Shown here: positions 55,565-62,720 of the stretch, one piece after another
Numbering within the stretch: the first letter of the stretch is position 1
How the letters are laid out: each line of letters starts with the position of its first letter
Source: Paractinoplanes lichenicola
GTDB taxonomy: Bacteria; Actinomycetota; Actinomycetes; Mycobacteriales; Micromonosporaceae
Direction: 5' to 3'
DNA length: 64,000 bases
Assembly: GCF_016785085.1 (NCBI RefSeq)
Contig: NZ_JAENHO010000005.1
Coordinates: 434,001-498,000 of the forward strand
The notes under the pieces: generated by a model
What the model was told of the DNA's origin: nothing
The model's database searches: none
Seen by the model: only the letters and a program-made list of their open reading frames with translations
Position numbers and translations under genes: made by a program

Positions 55565-57286
55565 ATGTCGGATCTGACGGGACGCAATCAGTCGCCGATG
55601 GACGAGCCTGTGACCCACCACGGCCCGCCCGGTGGTGGCGCCGGCCGGGTGCTGCTGGCCGCCGCGATCGTGCTGCTGCTGGTCGCCGTCGCGGGCGGCA
55701 CCACCTGGTGGATGTACACCCGCGAGCCCGCCCCGACCTCGAACACCGCGCCGACCGCCCGGCCCTCCACCCCGGCCGCCTGCCCCGGGGTCAAGCTGCG
55801 GGTGGTCGCCGCCCCCGAGATCGCGCCGGCGGTGCAGGCCGCGGCCAAGACGCTCGACGACGACGCGGCCGACCCGTGCGACCCGATCGCGGTCGTCGCC
55901 GAGGAGCCCGGCATCACGGCCTCGGCCGCCGCCAAGCCCGACATCTGGATCCCCTCCAGCAGCGCCTGGCTGGGCATCGCCAACGCCGGGGGCGCCGCGT
56001 TCACCGCGCAGGGCCAGCCGATGGCGTATTCGCCGATCATGCTGGCCGCCCCGGAATCCCTCGCCGACTCGCTCGGCCAGGGCGGCCGCACCTCGTGGGC
56101 CCAGCTCACCAGCGCCGTCGCCACCGGCAAGGTCGTCTCCATGACCATGCCCGACGCCCAGACCAGCACGGTCGGCCTGCTCTCGGTCTACGGCGTCAAC
56201 GCGGCCATGGCCCGCACCACACCCGACAGCGGCATCGCCCAGCTGCGCGCGCTGACCCTGCGCAGCCGGCTCAAGGAGGCCGCGGCCGACCCGGCCAAGC
56301 TGATCGCCAAGATCACCGAGCAGTGGAACACCAACAGCGTGGTCTACGACGTCGGCGTCTTCCCGCTCGTCGAGCAGCAGCTCAAGAACTATCAGCGCGG
56401 CAAGCACACCGTACGGCTCAAGGGCGCGTACCCGGCCGACGGCATGGTTCAGGCCGACTACCCGTTCGCGGTGGCCAAGAACAACCAGGACACCGAGCTG
56501 ACCGCGAAGCTGCGGGCCGCGATCACCCGCTCGTCGCTGATCAAGGCCGGCTTCCGCCCGCTGCCCGTCCCGAACGCGCTGCCGCTGCCGGAGCAGCCCG
56601 CCGGCCTGATCGCCCCGGCCACCATGTGGAGCGAATACAAGTCGCTCGCGACCCAGGTGCTGCTGCTGATCGACGCGTCCGGCTCGATGAACCAGAAGAT
56701 CCAGGCGCCCGGCGGCCGCACGGTCACCCGCGCCGCCCTGCTCCGCGAGTCCGGCCGCTTCGCCGCGGACCTGTTCGCCGAGGACACCACCGTCGGCATG
56801 TGGTATTTCGGGCAGCCCACCCCGACCAGCCCGGCCCACCAGGAGGTCGTCCCCTTCGGACCGATCACCGAGCAGCTCGACGGGGCCAAGACCCGCCGCG
56901 ACGCGCTGGTCAAGGCGATGAACAACTATCGGGCGGCCGACAACTCGGGCACCCCGCTCTATCAGACCGTGCTCGACGGCATCGCCGAGATGCGCGACAA
57001 GGTCGCGCCCGGCACGGTCACGCTGGTCGTGGTGCTGACCGACGGCGAGGACGGCGAGTCCACGTTCAAGATGACGCAGGCCCAGTTCATGGCCAAGCTG
57101 GCCGGCGAGCAGGACCCGAGCCGCCCCGTCCCGATCATCGCGGTGGGCTACGGCCCCGACGTCGACATGAAGGCCCTCGACGACATGTCGGCGGCCACGG
57201 GCGGCAAGGCGTTCCCGGCCACCAACCCGGCCGACCTGTCCTCCGCCATCGCCAAGGCGTTCCTGGCGGCCCACGCCCCGCGCTGA
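55565..57286 (+). CDS. membrane-anchored solute-binding plus von Willebrand factor A protein
   Basis: A 573-residue protein. A cytoplasmic tail and one membrane helix (GRVLLAAAIVLLLVAVAGGTTWWMY, about residues 27-50) precede an extracytoplasmic region like a solute-binding protein (KLRVVAAPEIAPAVQAAAKTL ... KPDIWIPSSSAWLG). The C-terminal VWA domain from about residue 362 has an intact metal site DASGS (370-374), then LTDGEDGES. Such proteins are common in actinobacteria, and their ligands are unknown. GGAGAGG lies 8 nt before ATG 55565; the GTG at 55556 is less well placed. Confidence 0.82.
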   Translation: MSDLTGRNQSPMDEPVTHHGPPGGGAGRVLLAAAIVLLLVAVAGGTTWWMYTREPAPTSNTAPTARPSTPAACPGVKLRVVAAPEIAPAVQAAAKTLDDDAADPCDPIAVVAEEPGITASAAAKPDIWIPSSSAWLGIANAGGAAFTAQGQPMAYSPIMLAAPESLADSLGQGGRTSWAQLTSAVATGKVVSMTMPDAQTSTVGLLSVYGVNAAMARTTPDSGIAQLRALTLRSRLKEAAADPAKLIAKITEQWNTNSVVYDVGVFPLVEQQLKNYQRGKHTVRLKGAYPADGMVQADYPFAVAKNNQDTELTAKLRAAITRSSLIKAGFRPLPVPNALPLPEQPAGLIAPATMWSEYKSLATQVLLLIDASGSMNQKIQAPGGRTVTRAALLRESGRFAADLFAEDTTVGMWYFGQPTPTSPAHQEVVPFGPITEQLDGAKTRRDALVKAMNNYRAADNSGTPLYQTVLDGIAEMRDKVAPGTVTLVVVLTDGEDGESTFKMTQAQFMAKLAGEQDPSRPVPIIAVGYGPDVDMKALDDMSAATGGKAFPATNPADLSSAIAKAFLAAHAPR

Positions 57287-57342
57287 CCCGACGCGCCGGC
57301 CCACGCTGACCTGACGTGCCGGCCCACGCCTCGCGCTGACCT
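57284..57342 (+). repeat. short tandem repeat after VWA gene
   Basis: GCTGACC(C/T)GACG(C/T)GCCGGCCCACG occurs twice in tandem (about 23-base unit) and a third, broken CGCTGACCTG copy follows. It begins at the VWA stop codon. Confidence 0.5.
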
Positions 57343-57375
57343 GTCACGCGGGGCCGGGCCGGGCCGGCTCGGGGG

Positions 57376-58806
57376 CTAGGCCGGGCCGATCCTGTCGGCG
57401 ATGATCTGGGCCGACAGGGTGACCATGGGCAGGCCGCCGCCCGGGTGCACCGACCCGCCGACCAGGTGCAGCCCGGCCACCGGACCGTGGTTGACCGGCC
57501 GCATCAGCCCGCCCGCGGTGCCGTAGATCGCCCCGCCCGGCGCGCCCGTCGCCGCGGCCAGGTCGGCCGGCGTGCGCGTCTCCCGGAAGAGCAGCCGATC
57601 CCGCACGTCCAGGCCGCGCCGGGCCAGCACGTCGAGCACCAGATCCCCGTACGCCTCGGCCAGCCCCGCGCGCCGCCAGTCGACGGCCCGCCACCCGGTG
57701 CCGTGCCGCGGCGCGTTCACCAGCACGAACCAAGCCTCGGCGCCCGCCGGACGCACGCTCGGATCGGGGGCCCGGGTGACGAACACGGTCGGGTCGCTCG
57801 CCGGCCGGGCCCGCCGCGACGCCGAACCGAAGATCGCGTCGAACTCGGCGTCGTAATAGGACGGGAAGAACACCGTGTGATGGGCCAGCTCCGGGGTCTC
57901 GCCACGCACGCCCAGCAGCAGCACGAACCCGGCCAGGCTGCGATCGGTGAGCCCGGTCAGCCGCCTTGGCTCGGGCAGCAGGTCGCGATAGACCGTCAGC
58001 GCGTCCACATTCGACACAACCTCGTCGGCCGGCTCGTGCGAGCCGTCGGCCAGCCGGACGCCGGTGACCCGCCCGTCCGCCGTCTCGATCCGCTCGACGG
58101 CCTGGCCGAGCACGATCCGCACCCCGGCCCCGGCGCAGCCCGACGCCAGCGCGGTCGCGATCGTGCCCAGCCCGCCCGGCAGATACCAGCCCCCGAACGC
58201 CAGCTCGGCGTACGGCACCGCGGCCAGCGCGGCCGGCGCCCGCCGCGGATCGGCGCCCGTGTAAGTCGCGTACCGGTCGAGCATCATCCGCAGCCGCGGG
58301 TCGCGCAGATAGTGCCGGCCCAGCGACCGCAGCGAGCGGCCCGGGGCGATCGCGGCCAGGTCGCCGACCCGCCACGACAGCGCCGCCAGCGACGCGGCAG
58401 TGACCGGTTTACGCAGCACCGAGCGCCAGGACGCCTCCCAGATGCGCCGGGCCCGGCGCCAGAACCTGTCCCAGTCGTGCGCCGCCTCCGCACCCAGCGC
58501 GTCCCCGATGCGGTCGAGGAACTCGGAGTGCACCGGCGAGGAGTCGAGCACCGTGCCGTCGGGGAAGACGTGCCGCACCACCGGGTCGAGCGGCACCGGC
58601 TCGAGCTCGGCCTCGGTGAAGACCTGCGGCAGCGTCAGCAGGCTGGGCCCGGTGTCGAAGCGGAAGCCGTCCCGCTCGTAGACGCCGAGCTTGCCGCCCA
58701 GCCGGTCCGATTGCTCGAACACCGTCACCGCGTGCCCGCCCCGGGCCAGCCGGACGGCCGCGGTCAGCCCGCCGACCCCGGCCCCGATCACGACGATCCG
58801 GCTCAT
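57376..58806 (-). CDS. carotenoid desaturase, CrtI/CrtD family
   Basis: A 476-residue flavoprotein. RIVVIGAGVGGLTAAVRLARGGHAVTVFEQSDRLGGK is the FAD-binding N-terminus; FRFDTGPSLLTLPQVF follows, and the C-terminus is GLHLVGGSVHPGGGLPMVTLSAQIIAD. The family includes phytoene desaturase, 4,4'-oxygenases and CrtD (C-3',4' desaturase). The C-terminal GGGLPMV segment and the neighbouring CruF-like gene favour a CrtD-type role on a 1-hydroxylated end. It is the last gene of the minus-strand string; the upstream glycosyltransferase gene ends 43 bases before it. Confidence 0.85.
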   Translation of the reverse strand: MSRIVVIGAGVGGLTAAVRLARGGHAVTVFEQSDRLGGKLGVYERDGFRFDTGPSLLTLPQVFTEAELEPVPLDPVVRHVFPDGTVLDSSPVHSEFLDRIGDALGAEAAHDWDRFWRRARRIWEASWRSVLRKPVTAASLAALSWRVGDLAAIAPGRSLRSLGRHYLRDPRLRMMLDRYATYTGADPRRAPAALAAVPYAELAFGGWYLPGGLGTIATALASGCAGAGVRIVLGQAVERIETADGRVTGVRLADGSHEPADEVVSNVDALTVYRDLLPEPRRLTGLTDRSLAGFVLLLGVRGETPELAHHTVFFPSYYDAEFDAIFGSASRRARPASDPTVFVTRAPDPSVRPAGAEAWFVLVNAPRHGTGWRAVDWRRAGLAEAYGDLVLDVLARRGLDVRDRLLFRETRTPADLAAATGAPGGAIYGTAGGLMRPVNHGPVAGLHLVGGSVHPGGGLPMVTLSAQIIADRIGPA

Positions 58807-58849
58807 GCGGGCCGCCTGCTGGTCTGGCCAGTCGATGCGATGTGGTGGC

Positions 58850-60040
58850 TCATACCGGCCGTCCGCGCCAGGTCAGGGCGCCGCGGCGGCGCAGGCGGAA
58901 CGAGCGGGTCACCAGCCAGGCGAACAGCGCGACCGAGACCGGGTGGGCCGGCGCGTCCGGCCAGGCGCGGGCCCCGGTCGCCGCGGCGGCCACGACCCGG
59001 CCCAGCACCCCCAGCCCGTACGCGGTCAGGGCGACACCCGCCCACTCGAACTCCCCGGCCGCGGCGAGGACTGCGGCCGCGAGCGGCGGGACAACGTACA
59101 GGGAAAGGAGCATGACCACGACGGCGCTCGCGCCGGCCGCCGAGCCGAAGGACGCCCAGAGCGACTTGGCGTAGCCGGCGGTGAGCTCGGGCCACGAGTC
59201 GTACATGCGGCAGGTCGCCATGGGGGAGCCGTCGGCCAGCGCGATCCGGCCGCCGGCCCGTTTGACCGCGCGGGCCAGGGCGATGTCCTCGAGGATCTCG
59301 GTGCGCACGGAGGCGTGGCCGCCCGCCGCACGGTAGGCCGCCGCGTCGATCACCAGCCACTGACCGCCGGCCGCGGCCAGGGAGGGGCGGGGGGAGCGTT
59401 CCATGGCCCGCAGCGGGAGGAACGTCAGCCACGACCATTGCAGCAGCGGCTGAACCAGACGGCCGGCGCCGGTGATCCTGGGGTAGGGCGAGAGCAGGTC
59501 GGCCTCGATCCGGCGCAACTCGGACACGGCGGAGGCGATCGCGTCCTGATTCAGTATGACATCGGCGTCTATATAGGACAGGACGGTGGCGTCGGCGGCG
59601 GCTCGGGCCAGCTGGTCGCAGGCATGCGGCTTGCCCAGCCAGCCCGGCGGGAGGGGCTCGCCGGTGAGCAGCTCTACCTTGTCGCCGGCTACGGACCGGA
59701 CTACGTCGGCGGTTCCGTCGGTCGAGCCGTCGTCGAGCACGTAGATCGTCAGATGCTCGACGCCACGCTGCGCGAGCAGCGACTCGAGGCAGGGGCCGAC
59801 GCGCTCGGCCTCATTGCGCACGGGAAGCAGAACCGCGACCCGCTCGGTGGGGCTGTTCCCGGCCGCGCGATTTCCGGTGGCGCGAGCCTCGGCGGCGCGG
59901 TTCCCGACGAGGCTGTTCCCGGCGGCGCTGCTCTCAGTGGCGTGGCTTTTGGCGGCGCGGGGCAGGCGGCGGAGGAGGAGCGCGTTCACGGCGGTGTGCG
60001 CGGTCAGGGCGACCCAGGGCAGCAGCGCGAGCCACTTCAT
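58850..60040 (-). CDS. family 2 glycosyltransferase, CruG/CrtQ-like
   Basis: A 396-residue enzyme from ATG 60040, whose ATGA overlaps the cruF stop. An N-terminal membrane segment (KWLALLPWVALTAHTAVNALLL) is followed by a variable Asn/Arg/Ala-rich insert, then the GT2 core: VAVLLPVRNEAERVGPCLESLL, IYVLDDGSTDGTADV, YIDADVILN (metal DxD), TEILEDIALARAV (acid). The C-terminal third has two or three membrane helices. Beside CruF, a CruG-like carotenoid glycosylation is the best guess. Confidence 0.8.
   Translation of the reverse strand: MKWLALLPWVALTAHTAVNALLLRRLPRAAKSHATESSAAGNSLVGNRAAEARATGNRAAGNSPTERVAVLLPVRNEAERVGPCLESLLAQRGVEHLTIYVLDDGSTDGTADVVRSVAGDKVELLTGEPLPPGWLGKPHACDQLARAAADATVLSYIDADVILNQDAIASAVSELRRIEADLLSPYPRITGAGRLVQPLLQWSWLTFLPLRAMERSPRPSLAAAGGQWLVIDAAAYRAAGGHASVRTEILEDIALARAVKRAGGRIALADGSPMATCRMYDSWPELTAGYAKSLWASFGSAAGASAVVVMLLSLYVVPPLAAAVLAAAGEFEWAGVALTAYGLGVLGRVVAAAATGARAWPDAPAHPVSVALFAWLVTRSFRLRRRGALTWRGRPV
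59850..59955 (-). repeat. degenerate repeat in glycosyltransferase N-terminal insert
   Basis: Repeating NRAA/ATGN/AAGN-type codons (SSAAGNSLVGNRAAEARATGN pattern) lie between the first membrane helix and the catalytic core. Repeat decay suggests slippage growth. Confidence 0.5.
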
Positions 60041-60960
60041 GGCCGGCGCCGCAGGTGGGGCAGGAGCGGAAGCACGGCCGCGCCCATCAGCACGCCGCCC
60101 CACACCGCCGAGGCGGGCAGGTCGAGGAAGACGGCGTGGGCGAGCACTGAGGAAGCGTACGTCCAAATCCAGAGCACGATGATTGGCACGTCATCGCCTG
60201 TGGATAACCCCGTATCCCCGGCTTGACACCGGGTAGTGTCCTCAGCCGTCTCCCCGTGGTGGGCGGGGGTTTGGGATGGCTGAACAGCAACATCAACGAT
60301 CTTGGCGGAGGCGATCTTGCGGACTGGGGCGTTCTTGCGGACTGGGGCGTTCTTGCGGACTGGGGCGTTCTTGCGGACCAGGTAGTCCAGGGCGGTCATC
60401 AGGACCACGGCGAAGCCCAGCCAGCCGAGGTAGTTGCTGATCGGGATGCCGGGGATGCCGGGCAGCGCCGGAGTGGGGGAGACCCAGCGCCAATAGCCCT
60501 CGGCCACCATCTGCGGGTCGAGGAAGACGTCCCAGGCGGCCAGGCCGAAGGCGGCCACGGCGACGCGGGCCCACCGGGTGAGCGGCAGCCGTTGCGCGGC
60601 CAGCCAGGCCGGCCAGGCCATCCACGTCCAGGCCAGCGGGATGATCAGCGGGACGCCGAGCACCTTCGGGCCGAGCTGGCCGGAGTAGTCGTACGTGCCG
60701 AACGGGAAACTCGTGGCCACGCCGAGCGCCTCGACCGCGAAGCCGCCCAGCGTGGCCGTGCCGACCAGCGCGAGGGCCGTACGGGGGCCGCGGGTGAAAT
60801 AGGCGTGCGAGACCGACAGCAGATAGCCCAGCACGACCGTGGCCACGGTGAACGCGGCCCGGGTGTCGCCCGACGTGAGCGGGTAGCAGATCTGCGCGAG
60901 GATCAGGAGCCCGAGCAGGCCCCAGGGCGTGACTCTAGAGACCGACAATGCCCGGTGCAT
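60037..60960 (-). CDS. cruF: CruF-like carotenoid 1',2'-hydratase (DUF422)
   Basis: A 307-residue integral membrane protein with about seven helices: LLGLLILAQICYPL, LALVGTATLGGFAVEALGVATSFPFGTYDYSGQLGPKVLGVPLIIPLAWTWMAWPAW and WDVFLDPQMVAEGYWRW are the conserved parts with polar residues inside membranes. These match CruF, which hydrates psi-ends. A hydrophilic insert (about residues 195-255) contains VRKNAP in tandem. ATG 60960 lies inside the 3' end of the GNAT gene. CruG-like and CrtD-like genes follow in the same string. Confidence 0.82.
   Translation of the reverse strand: MHRALSVSRVTPWGLLGLLILAQICYPLTSGDTRAAFTVATVVLGYLLSVSHAYFTRGPRTALALVGTATLGGFAVEALGVATSFPFGTYDYSGQLGPKVLGVPLIIPLAWTWMAWPAWLAAQRLPLTRWARVAVAAFGLAAWDVFLDPQMVAEGYWRWVSPTPALPGIPGIPISNYLGWLGFAVVLMTALDYLVRKNAPVRKNAPVRKNAPVRKIASAKIVDVAVQPSQTPAHHGETAEDTTRCQAGDTGLSTGDDVPIIVLWIWTYASSVLAHAVFLDLPASAVWGGVLMGAAVLPLLPHLRRRP
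60321..60374 (-). repeat. three perfect 18-bp tandem repeats inside cruF
   Basis: Units at 60321-60338, 60339-60356 and 60357-60374 are identical and encode VRKNAP; a degenerate fourth unit precedes on the plus strand (gcgatcttgc). They sit in a hydrophilic loop insertion. Confidence 0.9.
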
Positions 60961-61513
60961 CCTCGGCCGGGCGCTCCACGAGCGGCAGGTCACGGCCGAG
61001 GATCGCGAAAGCGCGCTCGTCGCCGGGGAACATGAACTGGCGCAGCACGTCGCTGAAGCCGAACCGGCGGTAGAGCCGCCACGCCCGCGACTTCTGCTCG
61101 TCGGCCTCGGGGGTCGAGAGCAGCACGGTCTCGCCGTCGGCCATGGCCAGCAGGGCGCGCAGCTGCCGGGCGCCGACGCCGTGACCCTGGGCCGCGGGCC
61201 GCACGTGCAGCTCGACGACCTCGAAGCAGTTGCTCAGCCAGCGCAGCCGCTCGGGGTCGGGCAGGCTCGCGCGCACCTGGTCGTGCCACCACTGGCCGGG
61301 GCCGGAGGTGTAGCCGTAGCCGAAGCCGGCCAGCCGCCCGTCGGTGGTCAGGGTGGCGACCGCCCGGAAACCGGCCCGGCGCACGTGGGCGCCGATGTAA
61401 CCGCGGCGGGTCTGCAGCAGCTCCTGGCGATAACCCATCGCCTCGCCGTAGACGCTCACCACGTCGTCGAGCCGCCGCAGCAGATCGTCGGGCTGCCAAG
61501 CCACGAGCCTCAT
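60935..61513 (-). CDS. GNAT-family N-acetyltransferase
   Basis: A 192-residue protein with the GNAT core: AGFRAVATLTTDGRLAGFGYGYTSG, ELHVRPAAQGHGVGARQLRALLAM (acetyl-CoA P-loop, QGHGVG), and SRAWRLYRRFGF. It lies within the carotenoid string, 7 nt downstream of the CrtA-like gene and overlapping the cruF start. Acetyl acceptor unknown; a role in pigment modification is not implied. Confidence 0.84.
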   Translation of the reverse strand: MRLVAWQPDDLLRRLDDVVSVYGEAMGYRQELLQTRRGYIGAHVRRAGFRAVATLTTDGRLAGFGYGYTSGPGQWWHDQVRASLPDPERLRWLSNCFEVVELHVRPAAQGHGVGARQLRALLAMADGETVLLSTPEADEQKSRAWRLYRRFGFSDVLRQFMFPGDERAFAILGRDLPLVERPAEDAPGIVGL

Positions 61514-61520
61514 CGTCGAG

Positions 61521-62180
61521 TCACGCCCCTTTGTCCCCAGCCGCTACCCACCCGAGCACCGCCCGGTCACCGCTGATCTCACGCACCGCGAACCGGGCGA
61601 AAAGCTCCTCGGCATACCACCGATCGGCCGGTGTCCGCGCGATCACCGCCCGATGCTCCGGCTGACGGTACGCGAATCGGGCCAGGTCCGCCGCATTGCG
61701 CCACAGGCTGATCGTGCCCTGGTAGCCGATCGGGGCCTCGCCGATGCCGAGATGGGCCAGCAGCCCGGGTGCTTGATCGACTTCGGCCGCCACCGCCGGG
61801 ACGGCCCGATAGAACGTGATCATCTTTGCCGGCCGGAGCCGGGCCCGGGTCAGCGCCAGCACCATGCCATCGTGCGCAACGTCCGATTTATCCGGATGGA
61901 AGGGTTCCTGGCCCGACCAGGCGCCACGACTGAGCAGCGGCTCCAGCTCGACCCGGGCCGACGCGATCGCCAATCTGTCCCATTTGTCCACGCGAACCGG
62001 GGCGTCGCTGACAGTAAGAGCTGCATACCGTGTCAGATCGGCGTCTTGCGGCAGGAACCCCCGCGAGGTGCCCACAAACTTCGCAAACCGCATTCCCCGT
62101 ACGCCCGGGAACGCGATCCGGAACATCGCCGCCCCGATCCGCCGTCGCGGCACCCGCCAGACGTGCAGGGTGACCGGCAT
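61521..62180 (-). CDS. CrtA-like (spheroidene monooxygenase family) protein
   Basis: A 219-residue protein. LHVWRVPRRRIGAAMFRIAFP opens it; LTRARLRPAKMITFYRAVPAV, APGLLAHLGIGEAPIGYQGTISLWRNAADLARFAYRQPEHRAVI and WYAEELFARFAV follow the pattern of CrtA, which makes 2-keto groups on acyclic carotenoids. Many actinobacteria carry distant relatives outside pigment clusters, so the neighbourhood is the main support. An AT-rich repeat copy lies inside it (61880-61896). ATG 62180 overlaps the upstream stop (ATGA). Confidence 0.72.
   Translation of the reverse strand: MPVTLHVWRVPRRRIGAAMFRIAFPGVRGMRFAKFVGTSRGFLPQDADLTRYAALTVSDAPVRVDKWDRLAIASARVELEPLLSRGAWSGQEPFHPDKSDVAHDGMVLALTRARLRPAKMITFYRAVPAVAAEVDQAPGLLAHLGIGEAPIGYQGTISLWRNAADLARFAYRQPEHRAVIARTPADRWYAEELFARFAVREISGDRAVLGWVAAGDKGA
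61880..61896 (-). repeat. AT-rich interspersed repeat, copy 3
   Basis: On the minus strand it reads TCCGGATAAATCGGACG, sharing GATAAATCGGA with the copy at 12005 and encoding DKSDV. Confidence 0.45.
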
Positions 62181-62668
62181 CAGGCCACGTCGGCGGGGGT
62201 GCCGTCGGTGACGCGAACCAGCTCGGCGTACGTGATCGGAAACACCGCCTGCGGCACGCCGCCCGCCGCCCAGACGTCGCGATACCGCTCCAGCGCCGTG
62301 TCGACCAGGGTCCGTACGGGCTTGGGGTGTCCCAGCGGCGCCACCCCGCCGATCGCCTGCCCGGTGTGCTCGCGGACGAACTCGGGGGTGGCCCGCTTGA
62401 GCCTGGCCACGCCCAGCGACGCCGCGACCTTGGCCGTGTCGACCCGGTGCGCGCCCGACGTGAGCACGAGCAGCGGCTCCCCGTCGGCGTCGAAGATCAG
62501 CGAGTTGGCGATCTGGCCCACCTCGATGCACAGGGCCTCGGCGGCGGCCGCCGCGGTGTGCGCGGCCGCGTCCAGGATGATCACCAGGGACGGCGCGTCG
62601 TCGGCGGTGCGCGCGCCCGCGGCCTCCAGGGCGTCCTGCACGGCGATGACGTTGGGGTGTTCTCTCAC
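62180..62668 (-). CDS. YbaK/ProX-type aminoacyl-tRNA deacylase
   Basis: A 162-residue single-domain protein of the YbaK fold: HPNVIAVQDALEAAG, ALCIEVGQIANSLIFDADGEPLLVLTSGAHRVD, and TPEFVREHTGQAIGGVAPLGHPKPVRTLVD. The lysine in DTAKVA and the GGVAPLGH loop correspond to the editing site. It probably removes mischarged amino acids from tRNA (Cys-tRNA-Pro or Ala-tRNA-Pro types). Its stop overlaps the CrtA-like start. Confidence 0.86.
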   Translation of the reverse strand: MREHPNVIAVQDALEAAGARTADDAPSLVIILDAAAHTAAAAAEALCIEVGQIANSLIFDADGEPLLVLTSGAHRVDTAKVAASLGVARLKRATPEFVREHTGQAIGGVAPLGHPKPVRTLVDTALERYRDVWAAGGVPQAVFPITYAELVRVTDGTPADVA

Positions 62669-62720
62669 CAGCCCATTCTCCCCGCTTGGCCCGTTGCCGG
62701 CGCGAGCGGGAGGCCCGTTC

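Noticed and set aside
60321-60374. CRISPR-like array
   Set aside because: The 18-bp units are directly abutting without spacers and lie in frame within cruF.
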